DNA of 64,000 nucleotides from Zanthoxylum bungeanum (Eukaryota; Streptophyta; Magnoliopsida; Sapindales; Rutaceae). The notes beneath the pieces are model-generated. The model was not told the origin of the DNA. It did no database searches and was given only the letters and a program-made list of their open reading frames with translations. This document shows positions 1-11,781 of this stretch, piece by piece. Numbering within the stretch: the first letter of the stretch is position 1; each line of letters opens with the position of its first letter. Where the stretch lies: positions 17,147 to 81,146 of the forward strand of contig SKCR01035595.1 of the NCBI GenBank assembly GCA_019454045.1, written 5' to 3'. Both the position numbers and the translations under genes were made by a program.

Positions 1-618
1 GAATAGATTTAGTAAAATAAAATAATAATTCAAGTGAAAAAAGGCTGAATTATTTGAAGTGATGTGCAATTTTAAATTGGACTGCAACAATAAAATAAAA
101 TGATGTGGCTAAATGATCCACTCTTGATATTTCAAATTTAGATAACTTTTATTTTTTATAATATATAAATTATCATTATTACCCAGTTAATTTACTTAAG
201 GAATTAATTATGTCAAAACATATAAAACCAGCCATAAATGCAGTGATAACATTTGTCTATAACAAGTCCAGATAGGTACTCAATTATGCAAAATCTATAA
301 AGCCAGTCATATATGCGGTAACAAAATTTGTCAATAGTTAATTCAGATTTAAATTAAATAATATTCTTTAGATTATAATTCATATATTATAATATAAGTA
401 AAATTAATCTATATTCTCATATTAAGAGTTTCACGCTTTACCCCAGCAGGATGAAATTAACTACTCATACTTTCAATAAAAACACACGTAATTTTATTAC
501 TGAAAGAAAAATAAATTACAACAAAATTTGAAAAGTAAAACACACATGAGTTGAAACTCCACAAATTTTCAGAGAAAAAATTATGGAACCCGGGCTGATT
601 TTCTAAGGTACTGAGCAC

Positions 619-632
619 CTCTATTTATAGTA
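619..632 (-). promoter_or_regulatory. LTR promoter TATA box, element A
   Basis: The minus strand reads CTATAAATAG, a good plant TATA box. It sits about 670 bp inside the LTR measured from its minus-strand start at 1299. The D and E LTRs have minus-strand TATA boxes in the corresponding place (19643-19650, 47516-47527). Confidence 0.6.
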
Positions 633-660
633 GAGGGCTCAACACCATCCCAGCTCCAAT

Positions 661-736
661 GACAATTGCATTGCAAAAAGTAATGCAATTGTCAAAATCG
701 GGTCATCCACATTTCGGTGGAAAAGGTGGATGACCC
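661..736. other. Two adjacent perfect inverted repeats in the LTR U3 region
   Basis: Arms GACAATTGCATT (661-672) and AATGCAATTGTC (682-693) are perfectly complementary around a 9-base loop. Arms GGGTCATCCAC (700-710) and GTGGATGACCC (726-736) pair around a 15-base loop. Both lie just upstream, in minus orientation, of the TATA box at 619-632, where regulatory sites would be expected. No function is known to me. Confidence 0.6.
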
Positions 737-874
737 TTCTTTTATTATTATTTTTTTATATTTTATTATAAAATATTATTATATTATAATATATATATAA
801 TCGTGGGACCTCCAAAATAATATATATAATTTAATATATATAAAATTTTGGTGGGACCTCTAAAATATATTATT

Positions 875-978
<104 letters not shown>

Positions 979-1299
979 CATGTGTGGCTAAATACATTAT
1001 AAACTTCTTTTGTTGCCAATCTAAACACGGTGAATGTTTTTCAAGTCCGATTTGAATATAGCTGTCACATTCTTTTGAGTTTTCTGGGTCTTGGAATTCA
1101 AATCTCATATTTATTTTTCCTGTTAAGCTTCCAAAACAGTATTTTACCTACGCAATAAATAAAAAAACATAATAAAAATATATAAAATATAAATTTAATT
1201 GTTATTTCCTAAATATGCTAAATTAATGGGATTAATAAAACTATAAGTGTAAAATGATTATTTTCTCTTTGTTAAATGTATACTTTTTAGTATTCATCA

Positions 1300-1313
1300 C
1301 ACCTCCAATCAGC
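1300..1313 (-). other. Polypurine tract of element A
   Basis: On the minus strand GCTGATTGGAGGTG directly precedes the LTR start TGATGAA. It matches in position the purine tracts of D (24854-24869) and E (48148-48163), which prime plus-strand DNA synthesis in LTR elements. Confidence 0.6.
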
Positions 1314-2539
1314 TTATTACTAGTCTATAGTAATTTAAGCAAAAACTAAAAAGATAAATTCTTACCTAAGTTAGTAATTATTTTCTTTCTTTCTAAATTA
1401 TGAAATAAATAAATTCTCTTGTACTTTTTACCCTTCGTCCATACACATATAAAATAAAGTATCATTCAATTCATTGTGCCCACAATATTCACAGGTCTTG
1501 TTGAAAAGAGAGTAATATATTTGTCCTAAAGTTATATCAGAATTCACACCAATTGACAATGACAGTTTATTTATACATATATTTTTTAAATAATACATCT
1601 TTAACCCTTGTAATAAGCTTTGGGCCAGTGACTCCCAAACCAGTTGGCTTTAGGGCACTAGATGTTAAGACACCCATACAGACTTAATTGCTCAGATCTC
1701 ATATGTTAAAAAGAAGAACTGTTTGATTTCCTAAAGCTTTCTCTTTAACCTATGTAATGAGCTTTGGGTCAGTGACTCCCAGACCAGTTGGCCTTAGGGC
1801 GCTAAGTGTTAAAACACCCCTACAGACTTAATTAGTCGAGTTAGAGAGGCTACGGAATTGAACTTATTCACACACACTTTTTTTAATTAAAATAATTCAA
1901 TCTCTACTGTTTTACGTGAACAATCACTGCTTGTTAAGGCAAGATGTTCGGTTATCAAGTAAAAGCTTGATTATTATCATTTTTTTATAACTAACTCAAG
2001 CCCAACCATTTTACGCGAACAATTACTGCTTACTAAGGCAAGATGTCTGGTTACTAAGTAAAAACATAAATTTCACTGCCTTTAGGTGCTACCTCTAACA
2101 ACTTAGAGAATTGAATATTACAAAATTTTCACTTACAACCCATGATCATATGTTACTGTGTATGTTGATAGTACCTGTCAAATGAGCATATGAAGATCAA
2201 TTTAATCAATATTATTGAGAATTCATAAATTTAAATAATTCAAAAAGAAATGAACAAAAATAACTTGTTACGAAATACATTGAGATGCGTCTCATGAGAA
2301 AAACTCCTTACACATCCATCTCTTAACAACAATTCCATTTGATTAGTCAAAAATTTATTGTTGGTTTGAGTGTAATTTTTTTAAATAAAAACACAAAATA
2401 AAATTAACACAAAATAAATTTTTTACATACAAAACAGCAAAAAAACAACAGAATTATTTTTTCAAAAAAAAACAACACCACAAAAATGAAAATATTTTTT
2501 TAACAAAAAAAAACATAAAAACGAAAACTATTTAGTCAA
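1314..2539 (-). repeat. 3' non-coding region of A with two duplicated blocks
   Basis: No ORF is supported. A block of about 80 bp with the core CCAGTTGG occurs twice (about 1604-1690 and 1745-1830), and the same doublet occurs in D (25376-25615) and E (48710-48920). A second tandem pair, about 54 bp with period 100 (1911-1964 and 2011-2064, core AAGGCAAGATGT), was seen only in A. The rest is AT-rich sequence. Confidence 0.75.
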
Positions 2540-2583
2540 CTATCTTTTCCCCCAATCAAATGAGACATTGTCCCCATTGTCTG
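2540..2583 (-). promoter_or_regulatory. Internal purine-rich block conserved in A, D and E
   Basis: On the minus strand the block contains GGGGACAATGTCTCATTTG followed by a G-rich tract. The same block occurs at 26073-26125 (D) and 49383-49440 (E). Athila/Tat-type plant elements commonly have a similar GGGGACAATG...GGGGGAGG sequence just after their last ORF, so this probably marks the end of the coding region. Its function is not shown by the sequence. Confidence 0.6.
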
Positions 2584-2673
2584 AATAAGAAGAAGTAGAG
2601 TTTAGAAGACATCACCTGGTTAGTGTGAAAAAAATAATTGAATCAATAACACTACTATTTAATCCCAAAAAAG

Positions 2674-3330
2674 TTACATATTAAGATTCAAGTCCATTCT
2701 ACGCTTCTTGCCCCGATCGTTATCTGACCAATACAACTTGGAAAGAATTGGGCCGATTCTTGGTTCATAAGATAACAATTGATCGATTAATTTAGCAATT
2801 TTTCCTGCAGTAAGAATCATATTTTTTGCCGATTTTGAAATGAACCCGAAATTTTTAGCATCTTCCAGAAATACTAAAAGAAAATCGAAAAAATGATCTA
2901 CATTGAGTAGTCCAATGGGTTTCGGTGAATGTTCAAATTTACCCATGACACAACTGTGAATATTTCTTTCAACGTGCCCAGCCTACATGGTAAAGCAATA
3001 AAAACGTCAGCATGATTAATTATTTCAGTGAGTCTTTCAGACAACTTAGAGACAATGTATTATTCTCCATTTTATTTTTCAATGAGATATCTGTCTGCCA
3101 AAGTTTTTGGGATGATTCCTAAAATTGACCGCCTCCTTCTTGCACGGCCTTTGAAACACATCCCATCAATCCAAGATTGCCACCGTTATATACTAAATGC
3201 ATTTTTTTTTGCCATAACTCTACCCAATTCTTTTGTAGCCTCAATAAATTCTGGTTTAGTACCAGAGCTAGATCCACAAAAATACACATATATTAGTGAC
3301 TCGTCGTCCTGGAGTTTTCTCAATTTTTTT
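2674..3330 (-). pseudogene. LOG-like cytokinin riboside phosphoribohydrolase, degraded copy in A
   Basis: The minus strand encodes, in several frames, a protein resembling plant LOG enzymes, which release active cytokinin bases from cytokinin nucleotides. Recognisable parts in order are NICVF, GTKPEFIEA, GNLGLMG, LGIIPK, SERL, DVFIALP and NLNIH, ending in a basic tail with KKRR. The family signature PGGxGTxEE is damaged: PGG reads PCR and the first Glu is Lys. The start codon position reads ATT, a run of A causes a frameshift near 3205, and stops occur near 3083. No intron is visible, although plant LOG genes are normally multi-exon. The copy is clearly non-functional. Confidence 0.85.
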
Positions 3331-3644
3331 CTTTCTCTTATTTGGATGTATCGAAAAGAGAAATGACGAGCTGTATTTATAGATCCGAAAAAAGAGTGAG
3401 TAATAAAGCACTAGTACCTGAAAATGATAATTATTAGATGAGCAGTAAAATAGATCGTGAAAGCCAAAAAGTTTAGATATTGTCGGCAAAATTAAAGTAA
3501 ATGAAATCAAAACAGTAAATTAAAGTGAATCAAAACAGTAATTTAAAGTACAGGAAATCAAAGTAATAAATTGAAACAATATGTACTGGTAGTTGTGATT
3601 GTGGCTCACATCTTTCTTTGGTTTTATGTCCAGTAACGACTTGA

Positions 3645-4200
3645 ACACCCTCTATGGGTCGGGGATATGTTTCCCATTCAATTTTCTTACAAATTGGAAA
3701 ACATGGTATTTTAAAGTCAGATTCCCGAGATTGTATTGTTGTCTTTCTTTTTGAAATTATGTATGCAAATTGCGAATTACTCGATGAACATATCCACTAG
3801 GATGCGTCTCGAGAGTCAATGATATATCATCCAAAAACTCCTTACTCAAGTCATTTCTAATGGATTGAATTTTATCTTCGCGATTATTAGACACTATTCC
3901 TAAAGAACGATAACGAGTGTTGCACGTCCAACATGCATATTTATAACAAACACCTAATTATTTAGCTCTTCGTTTTTTAGCATATGTGTTTTTTTTTAAA
4001 CCAGGCATGTAAGAAATAAAGGAGTAAGATAACTCACCTGCCAAGTAAACCCTTTCTTCAATTACCCAACGAATATCACTTGGAAAACCATTGATCATAA
4101 GAAGCCTTATTCTTTTGGTACGTGCTTTGTAAATTTTAATCAGAGAATTTTGGGGGAGATAATGAAAATGATTGTGGCATTTTGCGAGAGTTTTTTTCAT
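3645..4200 (-). pseudogene. Cysteine-rich accessory ORF, degraded copy in A
   Basis: This aligns along its length with the 162-residue ORF of E (50403-50891). The first 80 residues are open (ATG at 4200-4198) and end in YAKKRRAK, then a stop interrupts at 3958. The reading continues after it with NTR, REDKI, DDIS, THPSGYVH and FQKERQQ blocks. Two cysteines of the cluster seen in E read Tyr here. It lies directly upstream of the LOG copy, as in E. Function unknown; see the E copy. Confidence 0.75.
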
Positions 4201-4392
4201 GTCTTGATTCTAGGGTATCAGTAATTTTTGAAAATTGAAAGAACCGATTTAGGGTCACGGAGTACCGTTATCCACTGCTTAACTGGGGTGCAATACTCTG
4301 ACAAAAAGGAAAAAAATGCTACAAAACTCAAGAAAAAATAGAAATGAGACAAATACAAAAGAAAAGAAAAGAAAATAACAACTTATAATACA
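4201..4392. other. Spacer between integrase tail and cysteine-rich ORF in A
   Basis: About 190 bp of AT-rich sequence with no supported ORF. It corresponds to the short pol-accessory gap of E (50892-51088). Confidence 0.5.
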
Positions 4393-4655
4393 TCATTCAC
4401 AGTACACTGGGTTTGAAAGGAAAAAATATTCTCGAAAATTTGAACACTCTAAAAATATTTTCAGATGTAATCCATTAAATTTAAATACATCACTATCCAT
4501 AGGATTCTCAATGTCAACAACTCCATATGGGTAAACGTGCTTTATAATAAATGGGCCACTCCATTTGGATTTCAATTTTCCAGGAAAAATAAATGAAGAC
4601 GAGAATTATAAAGGAAAACATTTTGACCAATTTCAAATATTTTTCATGAAATTCG
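4393..4655 (-). pseudogene. Integrase C-terminal part of element A
   Basis: The minus strand encodes a KSKWSGPF motif followed by VVDIENP, the GPF/Y module at the end of gypsy integrases. Upstream, in another frame, is FEIGQNVFLYNSRLHLF. A one-base frameshift separates the two. The reading continues across element B into 14199, where LNELEELMNDSYENAK is encoded, so B split this gene exactly at its 5-bp target site. Confidence 0.85.
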
Positions 4656-5471
4656 TGTTGGGGTTGGTGCTCAGAGCGCCAATTCCGGTTGTATTTCTTT
4701 ATGAATACTTATGTAAAACATTATTATTATGAATAATATATGCAGTTTCTATAATATAATGTATCTTTTAATATGGTAAAGACGTAATGACCTTAGAATG
4801 ATTAGTCATGGTACTGTTGCAAAAAGCGTCGCAACTGACATTGAGTAGTATCATGACGTTGTCATTCTCAGAAAGTTCCTGGTCAAGGTTTACACTACTT
4901 GGTCAGTATAGTAAACCCGTTGAGACCGGTACATGTCGTATACTGGAATATATGATTCCAATGGTTTCTCAATAAACCATCAGTCTTGGAGACTGGTATA
5001 GACGTGTGGGTGTTTATAGCGGATAAACACTGAACGACTCACCGAAGATTCTTAATGGATGGTACACCAACGTCAATAAGAATATTCTCGGGTTGAGTAG
5101 CACTTGTGATTCTTAGACTTGAGATGCCATTGTGGGCACATGAGACATCTTCTACACTTAGATGGCAGTCACGTCACCGATCTATTTAGATCATACCTCT
5201 GCCTGTTCGTTGGGTGTAGATAGATCATCAGGGTGTCCTATGTGTTCAAGATAGGATCCGTCAGTTCTATGTATCAGAGCATAGGTAGTCCACATGATTA
5301 GCAATCAGATAAAACCATGGGCCCGTGGTACAGTTTAGAAAACTAGTTCTAAACATTCTTTTTGAGATTGTTAATAGAATAGTCGACTGGATAATCCCCA
5401 TAGAGATTTGACGTTTACTTCTATATCTCTGGGATATATCCGGATACTTGTGACGGAGGAATTATACATTT

Positions 5472-5558
5472 GCCATGACCTCGACCTGTATGATTCAGCA
5501 AGTTATCCGTGATTGCCATGACCTCGACCTGTATGATTCAGCAAGTTTATCCGTGATC
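5472..5558. repeat. 43-bp tandem duplication private to the 5' LTR of B
   Basis: The segment starting GCCATGACCTCGACC occurs twice in direct succession (5472-5514, 5515-5558). The 3' LTR has it once (from about 12598). It either arose after insertion or was carried by a mixed template. Confidence 0.9.
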
Positions 5559-5871
5559 GTCATAATTTACGGGTGGATAAATTATGGACACGAAATTGGA
5601 TTTCGTGACGGGTATGCCTGAATCTAGAGAGTCTCAATAATGAAATATATTCGTAGAGCACTAGAGCAACACTTATAAATAATGTTGATTATTTATAAAG
5701 TCGTTTAAAGGTTAAACGCAAAAATACATGCTTAAGGACCCAATAGTCATTTCCTTAATTATTGTGTATTTACATTTAATACTTGATTAATTTAAATACA
5801 CATTAATTAATAGTCAAATTGAGATATTTGACTAATATCATAAATGTATATATGTATTTAATATATTTGTA

Positions 5872-5902
5872 TTTAATTAATTAATTAATTAATTAATTAT
5901 TA
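5872..5902. repeat. (ATTA)n microsatellite in LTR B
   Basis: A short run of ATTA/TTAA units; the 3' LTR carries a shorter, interrupted version near 12985-13015. Confidence 0.8.
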
Positions 5903-7064
5903 AATGATTAAATTAATTAAAATATAAATATCTTAAGATTTAGATATTTGATTAAATGGCTAAGTTGCCTTTATTGACTTAATTAAAATATCTATAAAGT
6001 GTTTATTAGATATTTTAACAAGTTGATCAAATTAAAAACCAAATGAAATTGAAATTAATTTTGTTGTATTTGCCTTTACCATTTTCGACCAAGGCCATTT
6101 CTTGGCAAGTATAAATTGTTTTCATTTCATTTTGGTAAATTAACCTAATACACTTTACAAACTCCATTAAAAGAAACAAAAGAAGCTTGTGAGGAAGAAG
6201 AGAAAAACAAAGAGAAAATCAAAGAAAGCTTAAGATTTAGTAAGTTTCTTCAACCTACTATTAGAAGGGAAAATGTTCCTTAAGATCTAGGCTACATCTT
6301 GTGATATTCTCATGTTATTCTTTTCTTTATTCTTTGTGTTTTTGATGAATGGAAGTTTGGTGAAAGTGTTGAGCATGTATGATGATGGAAGCTTGTGACT
6401 AGTGTAGTTATAAGTGTTCTTTTATGGTTTTGGAAACTTTGTTGCTAATCTAGAGTTTTTGACCCACTCTTAATGACCTATATTTGATCTATAGTTATTT
6501 CATTGTGTTGAGACTTTAATTGGATGGAAGAATGATGATTAAAGAAATTGATTTAACAAATTTGAAGAAATTGAAAAATTAGGGTTTAAGACCTTGTCCA
6601 AATTTGGGGATTTTCATTTATGTCGTGTATAAGGATGTGTATATATGCATATAAAGTTTCATGTTGATTGGATTTCATTTGGATGTGTCTTGAAGCATGG
6701 AAGTGCAAAATGCACAATAATGAACCCTTGTGAGGCTCACGGCCAAATGAAGAAATTGAGGATTTATGTTGCCTTTGGTGTTTTGACATTTAGGACATGT
6801 TAAGTTCATCTTAGAAATGATTTAGAATCATCCAAAATTGATTTGAACAATTTCGGACTAAAATGAACAAGATACCAAGTGTAAGGGCAATTCGGTAAAT
6901 TCACATGAATATGATTTATTGAATTTTATTTCATAATTTGATTATTGGGTAATTAAATAAATATGTTTATTTAATGAATCCGAGAAAAATTTTTGAAATC
7001 GGAAAATTTGATTTTCCACCGTTTCCGCTGCTTTACCGGATTTAGCCCCTAAAACCCCACAAAA

Positions 7065-7080
7065 TGGTATTAGAACGAGT
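7065..7080 (+). other. Primer binding site of copia B
   Basis: TGGTATTAGAACGAG starts 3 bp after the LTR. It is a decayed form of the usual copia site TGGTATCAGAGC, complementary to the 3' end of initiator methionine tRNA. Confidence 0.85.
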
Positions 7081-7823
7081 CTGATTCTAGGCCCCCTAAA
7101 ATGATTAGCCTTAACTAAATCAATGTTTAATCATGTTTTCTTGACTTTATACATGCTTGTTATAATCTAATTTGATTAGATTTAAGGTGTATGACACTTA
7201 GCGGAAAATCCATAATTAATAAGGTTTTAATATAATTATGTATTTGATGCATGTTATGTGGTCCGTCTTGTCAATACGGTTTATGAATATTTCTCTGTGA
7301 CTACATCCGAGACCGTGCCTCTGCTGTGAGGGTGTAGCCGATATAGATTTATTTATACCGAATGTATATTAGATACTAGATAAATTCAAGCGAAAGCGGA
7401 ATTCTGAACGTGCCCTGCTGTCCGGATTACGTAAGTAACTAGAGTTTATCATTGACGAGTTTAACCTTGGTACGTCTCCTTGTGGGCCTGCCTTCGCAGC
7501 GACAATGAGAAACGACCAAGACCGGAAACCCATGAGTCATTAGTGAATGATTGACAAAAGAGTTGTCTACCTGATGAATATACGTAAGCGAGACCGTGCA
7601 TCTGCTGTGAGCTGAAATATATTCACGGGATCCACTTTTCACTATTTGTATTTAATTTAATTATTAAATCTTTGCATTCTGTTTGGGGATTACAATATTG
7701 CATGATTTAGTGGGAGGGGCATTTTTAGATTAAAAAATCCATGATCTAGTTTATGCTTTTGATATTATAGAAACTACTTAATTTCTGCTAACCGTTTTTC
7801 GTGATCCATATGATAGATTTGCG
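7081..7823 (+). other. Untranslated leader of copia B
   Basis: No supported ORF between the primer site and gag. The phrase GAGACCGTGC.TCTGCTGTGAG occurs twice (7310-7332 and about 7590-7612), a short internal duplication. The packaging signal would be expected here, but none can be identified. Confidence 0.6.
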
Positions 7824-8660
7824 ATGGCGGCACCATCCATAAATCAGTTTGCGCGTATGCTTGATGCAAACAAACTTAAAGACACTGAGAACTTCGCTGA
7901 CTGGGAATTGGATTTGAGGATTGTCCTCGATTCTGAAAAGCTGGGATATGTTCTTGAGGGTCCGTTGCCCCTTGCTGTGGGTGCGGAAGCCACGGAGGAG
8001 GAACGCCAAGTTTATGAAACTTGGAAGGATGATGATTTAAGGGTTAAATCGTACATCCTTAGTTCACTGTCTCCGAAACTCAAGAAACAATACTATGGCA
8101 TGTTAGATTCGTATAGTATGATGACGCGATTGAGACAATCATTTGAGAACCAAGAACAAGTGATTGTTCACAAAGTCGCAATGGAACTGTTCCATGCGCG
8201 TTTGGATGAGGGGCAAGATGTTAGCCCAAATGTTCTTCAGATGATCGATTTGATCGATCAATTGAGGCAACATAATCTCATCTTGAATGACATTCTCGGT
8301 AGGAGTGTCATTATTGGTTCACTCCCAGCTTCATATCGCCAGTTCGTGATGTACTTCAACATGAATGGGACTGTCTGTACCTACCAAGAGCTACATAGGA
8401 TGTTGCTCACGGCGGAAGAGGACCTCAAGAAGGGAGTACCGACTCGCCCTCCGAGACCTACTTCTCTCTCTGCTTCTTCTTCCTAGACATGGTCAAAGGG
8501 AAGAAGAAGAAAGGAAGAAGAAGAAGGTTTCGGTCCTCAACAACAGGCAAAGATAGCTAAGCCCAAGAGGGCTTCTGAAGACAAATGCCACCACTACGGC
8601 AAAGTCGGGCATTGGAAAAGGAACTGTCCTGATTACATAGCCCAGCTGAGGAGAGATAGA
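7824..8660 (+). pseudogene. Copia B gag
   Basis: A 220-residue open frame from ATG 7824 begins MAAPSINQFARMLD and matches copia gag proteins (retrotransposon gag/UBN2 type, with WELDLRIVLDSEKLGYVL near residue 28). It stops at 8486. The zinc knuckle lies beyond in another frame at about 8584-8628. Its CCHC pattern is damaged: the second Cys is Tyr (KCHHYGKVGHW). Gag would form the virus-like particle and bind RNA. Confidence 0.9.
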
Positions 8661-9110
8661 GCATCTACATCAGGTACATTTATTTTTCCAGTTATTGATT
8701 TATCTTTGGCTTGTGAAGCCGTTACATCCAGCTGGATTTTAGATTATGCTTGTCCCATTCACATTTGCAATTCGTTGCAGGTGCTGAAGGAAAGTAGAAG
8801 GCTGAAGCCCGGAGAGATGCAGTTGCGATTCGGGAGTGGAGACTCTTTGGATGCAGTTGCAGTGGGAGTATGCGAGATCTCATTACCGAATGGGACACTT
8901 TTGTTAAATGAATGCCATTTTGTACCAGGATGTGTAGCTAATATTATATCACTTTTTGTATTGGATACAGAAGGCTTTTGTATTAATATTAAGAACAGTT
9001 CTTATATTTATATGATAGAAATAATATTCAGATCCTTTGTTGTCCAAACCAGCATGGTCATTATACATTGCAAACTTCAAAGATATTTTAAATACTGGAG
9101 TTAATAAACG
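8661..9110 (+). pseudogene. Copia B protease region
   Basis: The frame at 8706-9104 has SSWILDYACPIHICNSLQVL, the start of the copia aspartic protease, followed by RFGSGD and CHFVPGC blocks. The catalytic D-[ST]-G motif reads DYA here, so activity is not expected. The 3' part of the ORF runs out of the conserved frame. Confidence 0.85.
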
Positions 9111-10143
9111 TAGTTTACCTGTAATTAATGATACTGAACTTTGGCATATGCGGCTTGGTCATATAGGCGTTAACGCCTTACCCAATTGGTTAGGAATGGT
9201 TTGATACCAGATCTTACCATTGAATCCTATCCAACTTGTGAATCCTGTATTCAGGGTAAGATGACCAAAGCCCCATTTTCTGGTGTTGGACACCGCGCCA
9301 CTAACTTACTGGAACTCGTACATTCTGATGTATGTGGTCCACTAAGTTAGATTGCTCACAGTGGTTATTCGTACTTCGTTACCTTTACCAACGATCTGTC
9401 ATGGTACGGTTATGTCTATTTGATGCGACATAAATCGGAAACCTTTGAAAAGTTCAAAGAGTTCCGAATGAATAGAAAACAAACTGGTCAATATATTAAA
9501 TGCCTTCGATCTGATCTAGGCAGCGAATATATGAGTGGTGAGTTCATGGATTATATGAAGGAGAATGGGATTCTCGCTCAATATACTCCTACAGGTACTC
9601 CACAACACAATGGAGTGTCTGAGAGGAGAAATCAGACTTTATTGGATATGGTCCGATCAATGTTGAGTTTCACAGATTTGCCCTATTATTTATGGGGCTA
9701 CTCTTTTAACAGCTGCACATCTTTTGAACAAGATTCCTTCAAAAGTTGTTCCTACGACTCCGTATCAGATATGGTTCGGTAGGAGACCAAATCTTAATTA
9801 TATTAAGGTTTGGGGTTGTCCTGCCTATGTCAGGGTGACTCAGCAAGATAAGCTTTCGCCTCGAGGGAAAAAGTTTAGGTTTGTCGGATATCCTTCGAAT
9901 ACGAGGGGGTATCTGTTCTATGATACCGAGCATCGAAATATGTTCGTAGCTCGCTTCGCAAAATTTCTAGAAGTAGAATTTTTGTCAGAAGGTGGTAATC
10001 ATAGACAGATTGAGCTTGATGAAGTCCAACCTGAAAACAACGAACCAACGGAGGAACCTGAAGTTCAAGTAGATGAAAGACCTTCAACACACACACTCCG
10101 TAGGTCGGAAAGGGTATCTAGACCTCTGAAAGCTTGTATTTGA
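9111..10143 (+). pseudogene. Copia B integrase
   Basis: The HHCC domain begins at about 9138 (LWHMRLGHIG) and ends in a CESCIQGKMTKAPF-like stretch near 9240, in shifting frames. The catalytic core is at 9420-9782 (DLGSEY, GTPQHNGVSERRN with the last catalytic Glu). A frameshift near 9730 leads to the C-terminal part (PYQIWFGRRPNLNYIKVWGC, RSERVSRP) ending at 10143. In-frame stops occur near 9202 and 9348. Confidence 0.9.
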
Positions 10144-11170
10144 TACAAGAAAAGAGTCTGGATGTTCTTTTAGTTGAAGAGACAGATCCTTTCACCTATA
10201 GAGAATCGATGTTGGACATCGACTCCGTGAAATGGCAATGTGCCATGAAATCCGAGATAGACTCAATGCATGAGAATCAAGTTTGGGACTTGGTTTCGCT
10301 TCCCGAAGGAATTGTTCTCATTGGTTGTAAATGGGTTTACAAAAGGAAGCGCTGGCCTGACGGTAAGGTTGAGACTTACAAGGCCCGACTGGTTGCAAAA
10401 GGTTACACGCAGTGACCTGGCGTCGACTACGATGAAACTTTTTCACCAGTAGCAATGCTTAAGTCTATTCAGATTTTGCTTTCTATAGCTGCGTATCATG
10501 GCTACGAGATTTGGCAAATGGATGTCAAAGCAGCTTTTCTAAATGGATTTCTTGATGAAGAAATCTATATGGAACAGCCAGAAGGTTTTGCGTCCAGGGA
10601 AAACTCGGGAATGGTATGTAAGCTTAAGAAGTCCATTTATGGACTTAAGCAAGCTTCACGAAGTTGGAATCTTCGATCGACGAGATTATTAGATCGTCTG
10701 GTTTTCTCAAGAATTCGGAAGAATCCTGTGTGTATCAGAAGGCTAGTGGGAGCATGGTCGTATTTTTAGTCCTATATATTGATGACATCCTAATCATTGG
10801 GAATGATTTAGGTATGTTACAAGCCGTAAAAGCGTACCCCTGTAAGAATTTCTCCATGAAGGACCTGGGAGAAGCTTCCTATGTTTTAGGGATAAAACTC
10901 TATAGAGATAGACAAAGGAGGCTGATTGGGTTGTCCCAATCAACGTACATAGATAAGATCTTGGAACGGTATAATTTTGGTAACTGTAAGACATCAAACA
11001 TACCGTTCAGACATGGGATTCATCTTTCAAAGAAGATGAGTCCACAAACAGAAGATGAGAAGGTTAGAATGTCTAACCAACCTTATGCTTCGTGTTTAGG
11101 TAGCATAATATATGCCATGTTATGTACGAGGCCTAATATCAGTTTCGCTGTTAGCGTAACTAGTCGATAA
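10134..11170 (+). pseudogene. Copia B reverse transcriptase
   Basis: The RT begins around MKSEIDSMHENQVWDLV. The first frame is cut by a TGA at 10413 just after AKGYTQ and continues in frame with AMLKSIQILLSIAAYHGYEIWQMDVKAAFLNG. A frameshift near 10660 leads to the 10664-11170 frame with the catalytic YIDD (LVLYIDDILIIGND). A stop at 11168 follows a CTRPNISFAV block. Confidence 0.92.
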
Positions 11171-11764
11171 CAGTCTAATCCAGGTAATGACCATTGGATG
11201 GCCATTAAACATAACCTCAAGTATCTTAAAGGTACTAAGGATAAATTAATAATTTATGTAGGAAACGAACTGCAAGTTAACGGGTATACGGATTCTGATT
11301 TCCAATCGGATCCCGATGATAGATGTCTACATCTGGATTCGTATTTACCCTTAACGGAGGTGCAATTTGTTGGAAGAGTTCCAAACAGGGATCGACAGCA
11401 GATTCCACCACTGAGGTGGAATATATTGCAGCTTCTGAAGCTGCAAAAGAGGCTGTGTGGATAAAGAACTTTATCACATAATTGGGAGTTTTCCCAAGTA
11501 TTGAGAATGCGATTCTGTTATACTGTGATAATACTGGAGCCATTGCGCAAGCAAAGGAACCGAGGGCGCATCAGAAGTCGAAGCATGAGGAACGCAAGTA
11601 CCACACATCATTCGAGAGATTGTGTCGCGAGGGGATATTGTCGTGTGCAAGGTACCGAGTGAAAATAATGTAGCAGACCCACTGACGAGGCCATACCTAC
11701 CTCTGAAGTTGTTTGATAAAAATGAGGAGTCGATGGGTATTAGATACAATCGTTATTGGCACTA
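11171..11764 (+). pseudogene. Copia B RNase H
   Basis: Follows RT in the same frame: HNLKYLKGTKDKL, then GYTDSDFQSDPDDR. A frameshift near 11320 follows, then other frames with a VEYIAASEAAKEAVWIK-like stretch, LLYCDNTGAIAQAKEPR and HQKSKHEERKYH. The last coding block, near 11665, is the usual NNVADPLTRP-type end. Confidence 0.85.
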
Positions 11765-11765
11765 G

Positions 11766-11781
11766 AGCAAGTGGGAGATTT
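11766..11781 (+). other. Polypurine tract of copia B
   Basis: GCAAGTGGGAGATTT directly precedes the 3' LTR and is the usual copia-type plus-strand primer. Confidence 0.85.

Larger units (their letters stand above)
4656..7061 (+). repeat. 5' LTR of copia B
   Basis: 2406 bp, closely matching 11782-14198 (2417 bp). It differs by small indels, by a 43-bp tandem duplication at 5472-5558 that the 3' LTR lacks, and by lacking an AT-rich segment near 12945-12975 of the 3' LTR. Related LTRs in reverse orientation occur at 21187-23181 and 29609-32162. Short ORFs inside it are not genes. Confidence 0.95.

Noticed and set aside
7788..8009. Minus-strand ORF overlapping copia B gag
   Set aside because: Shadow of the gag reading frame.
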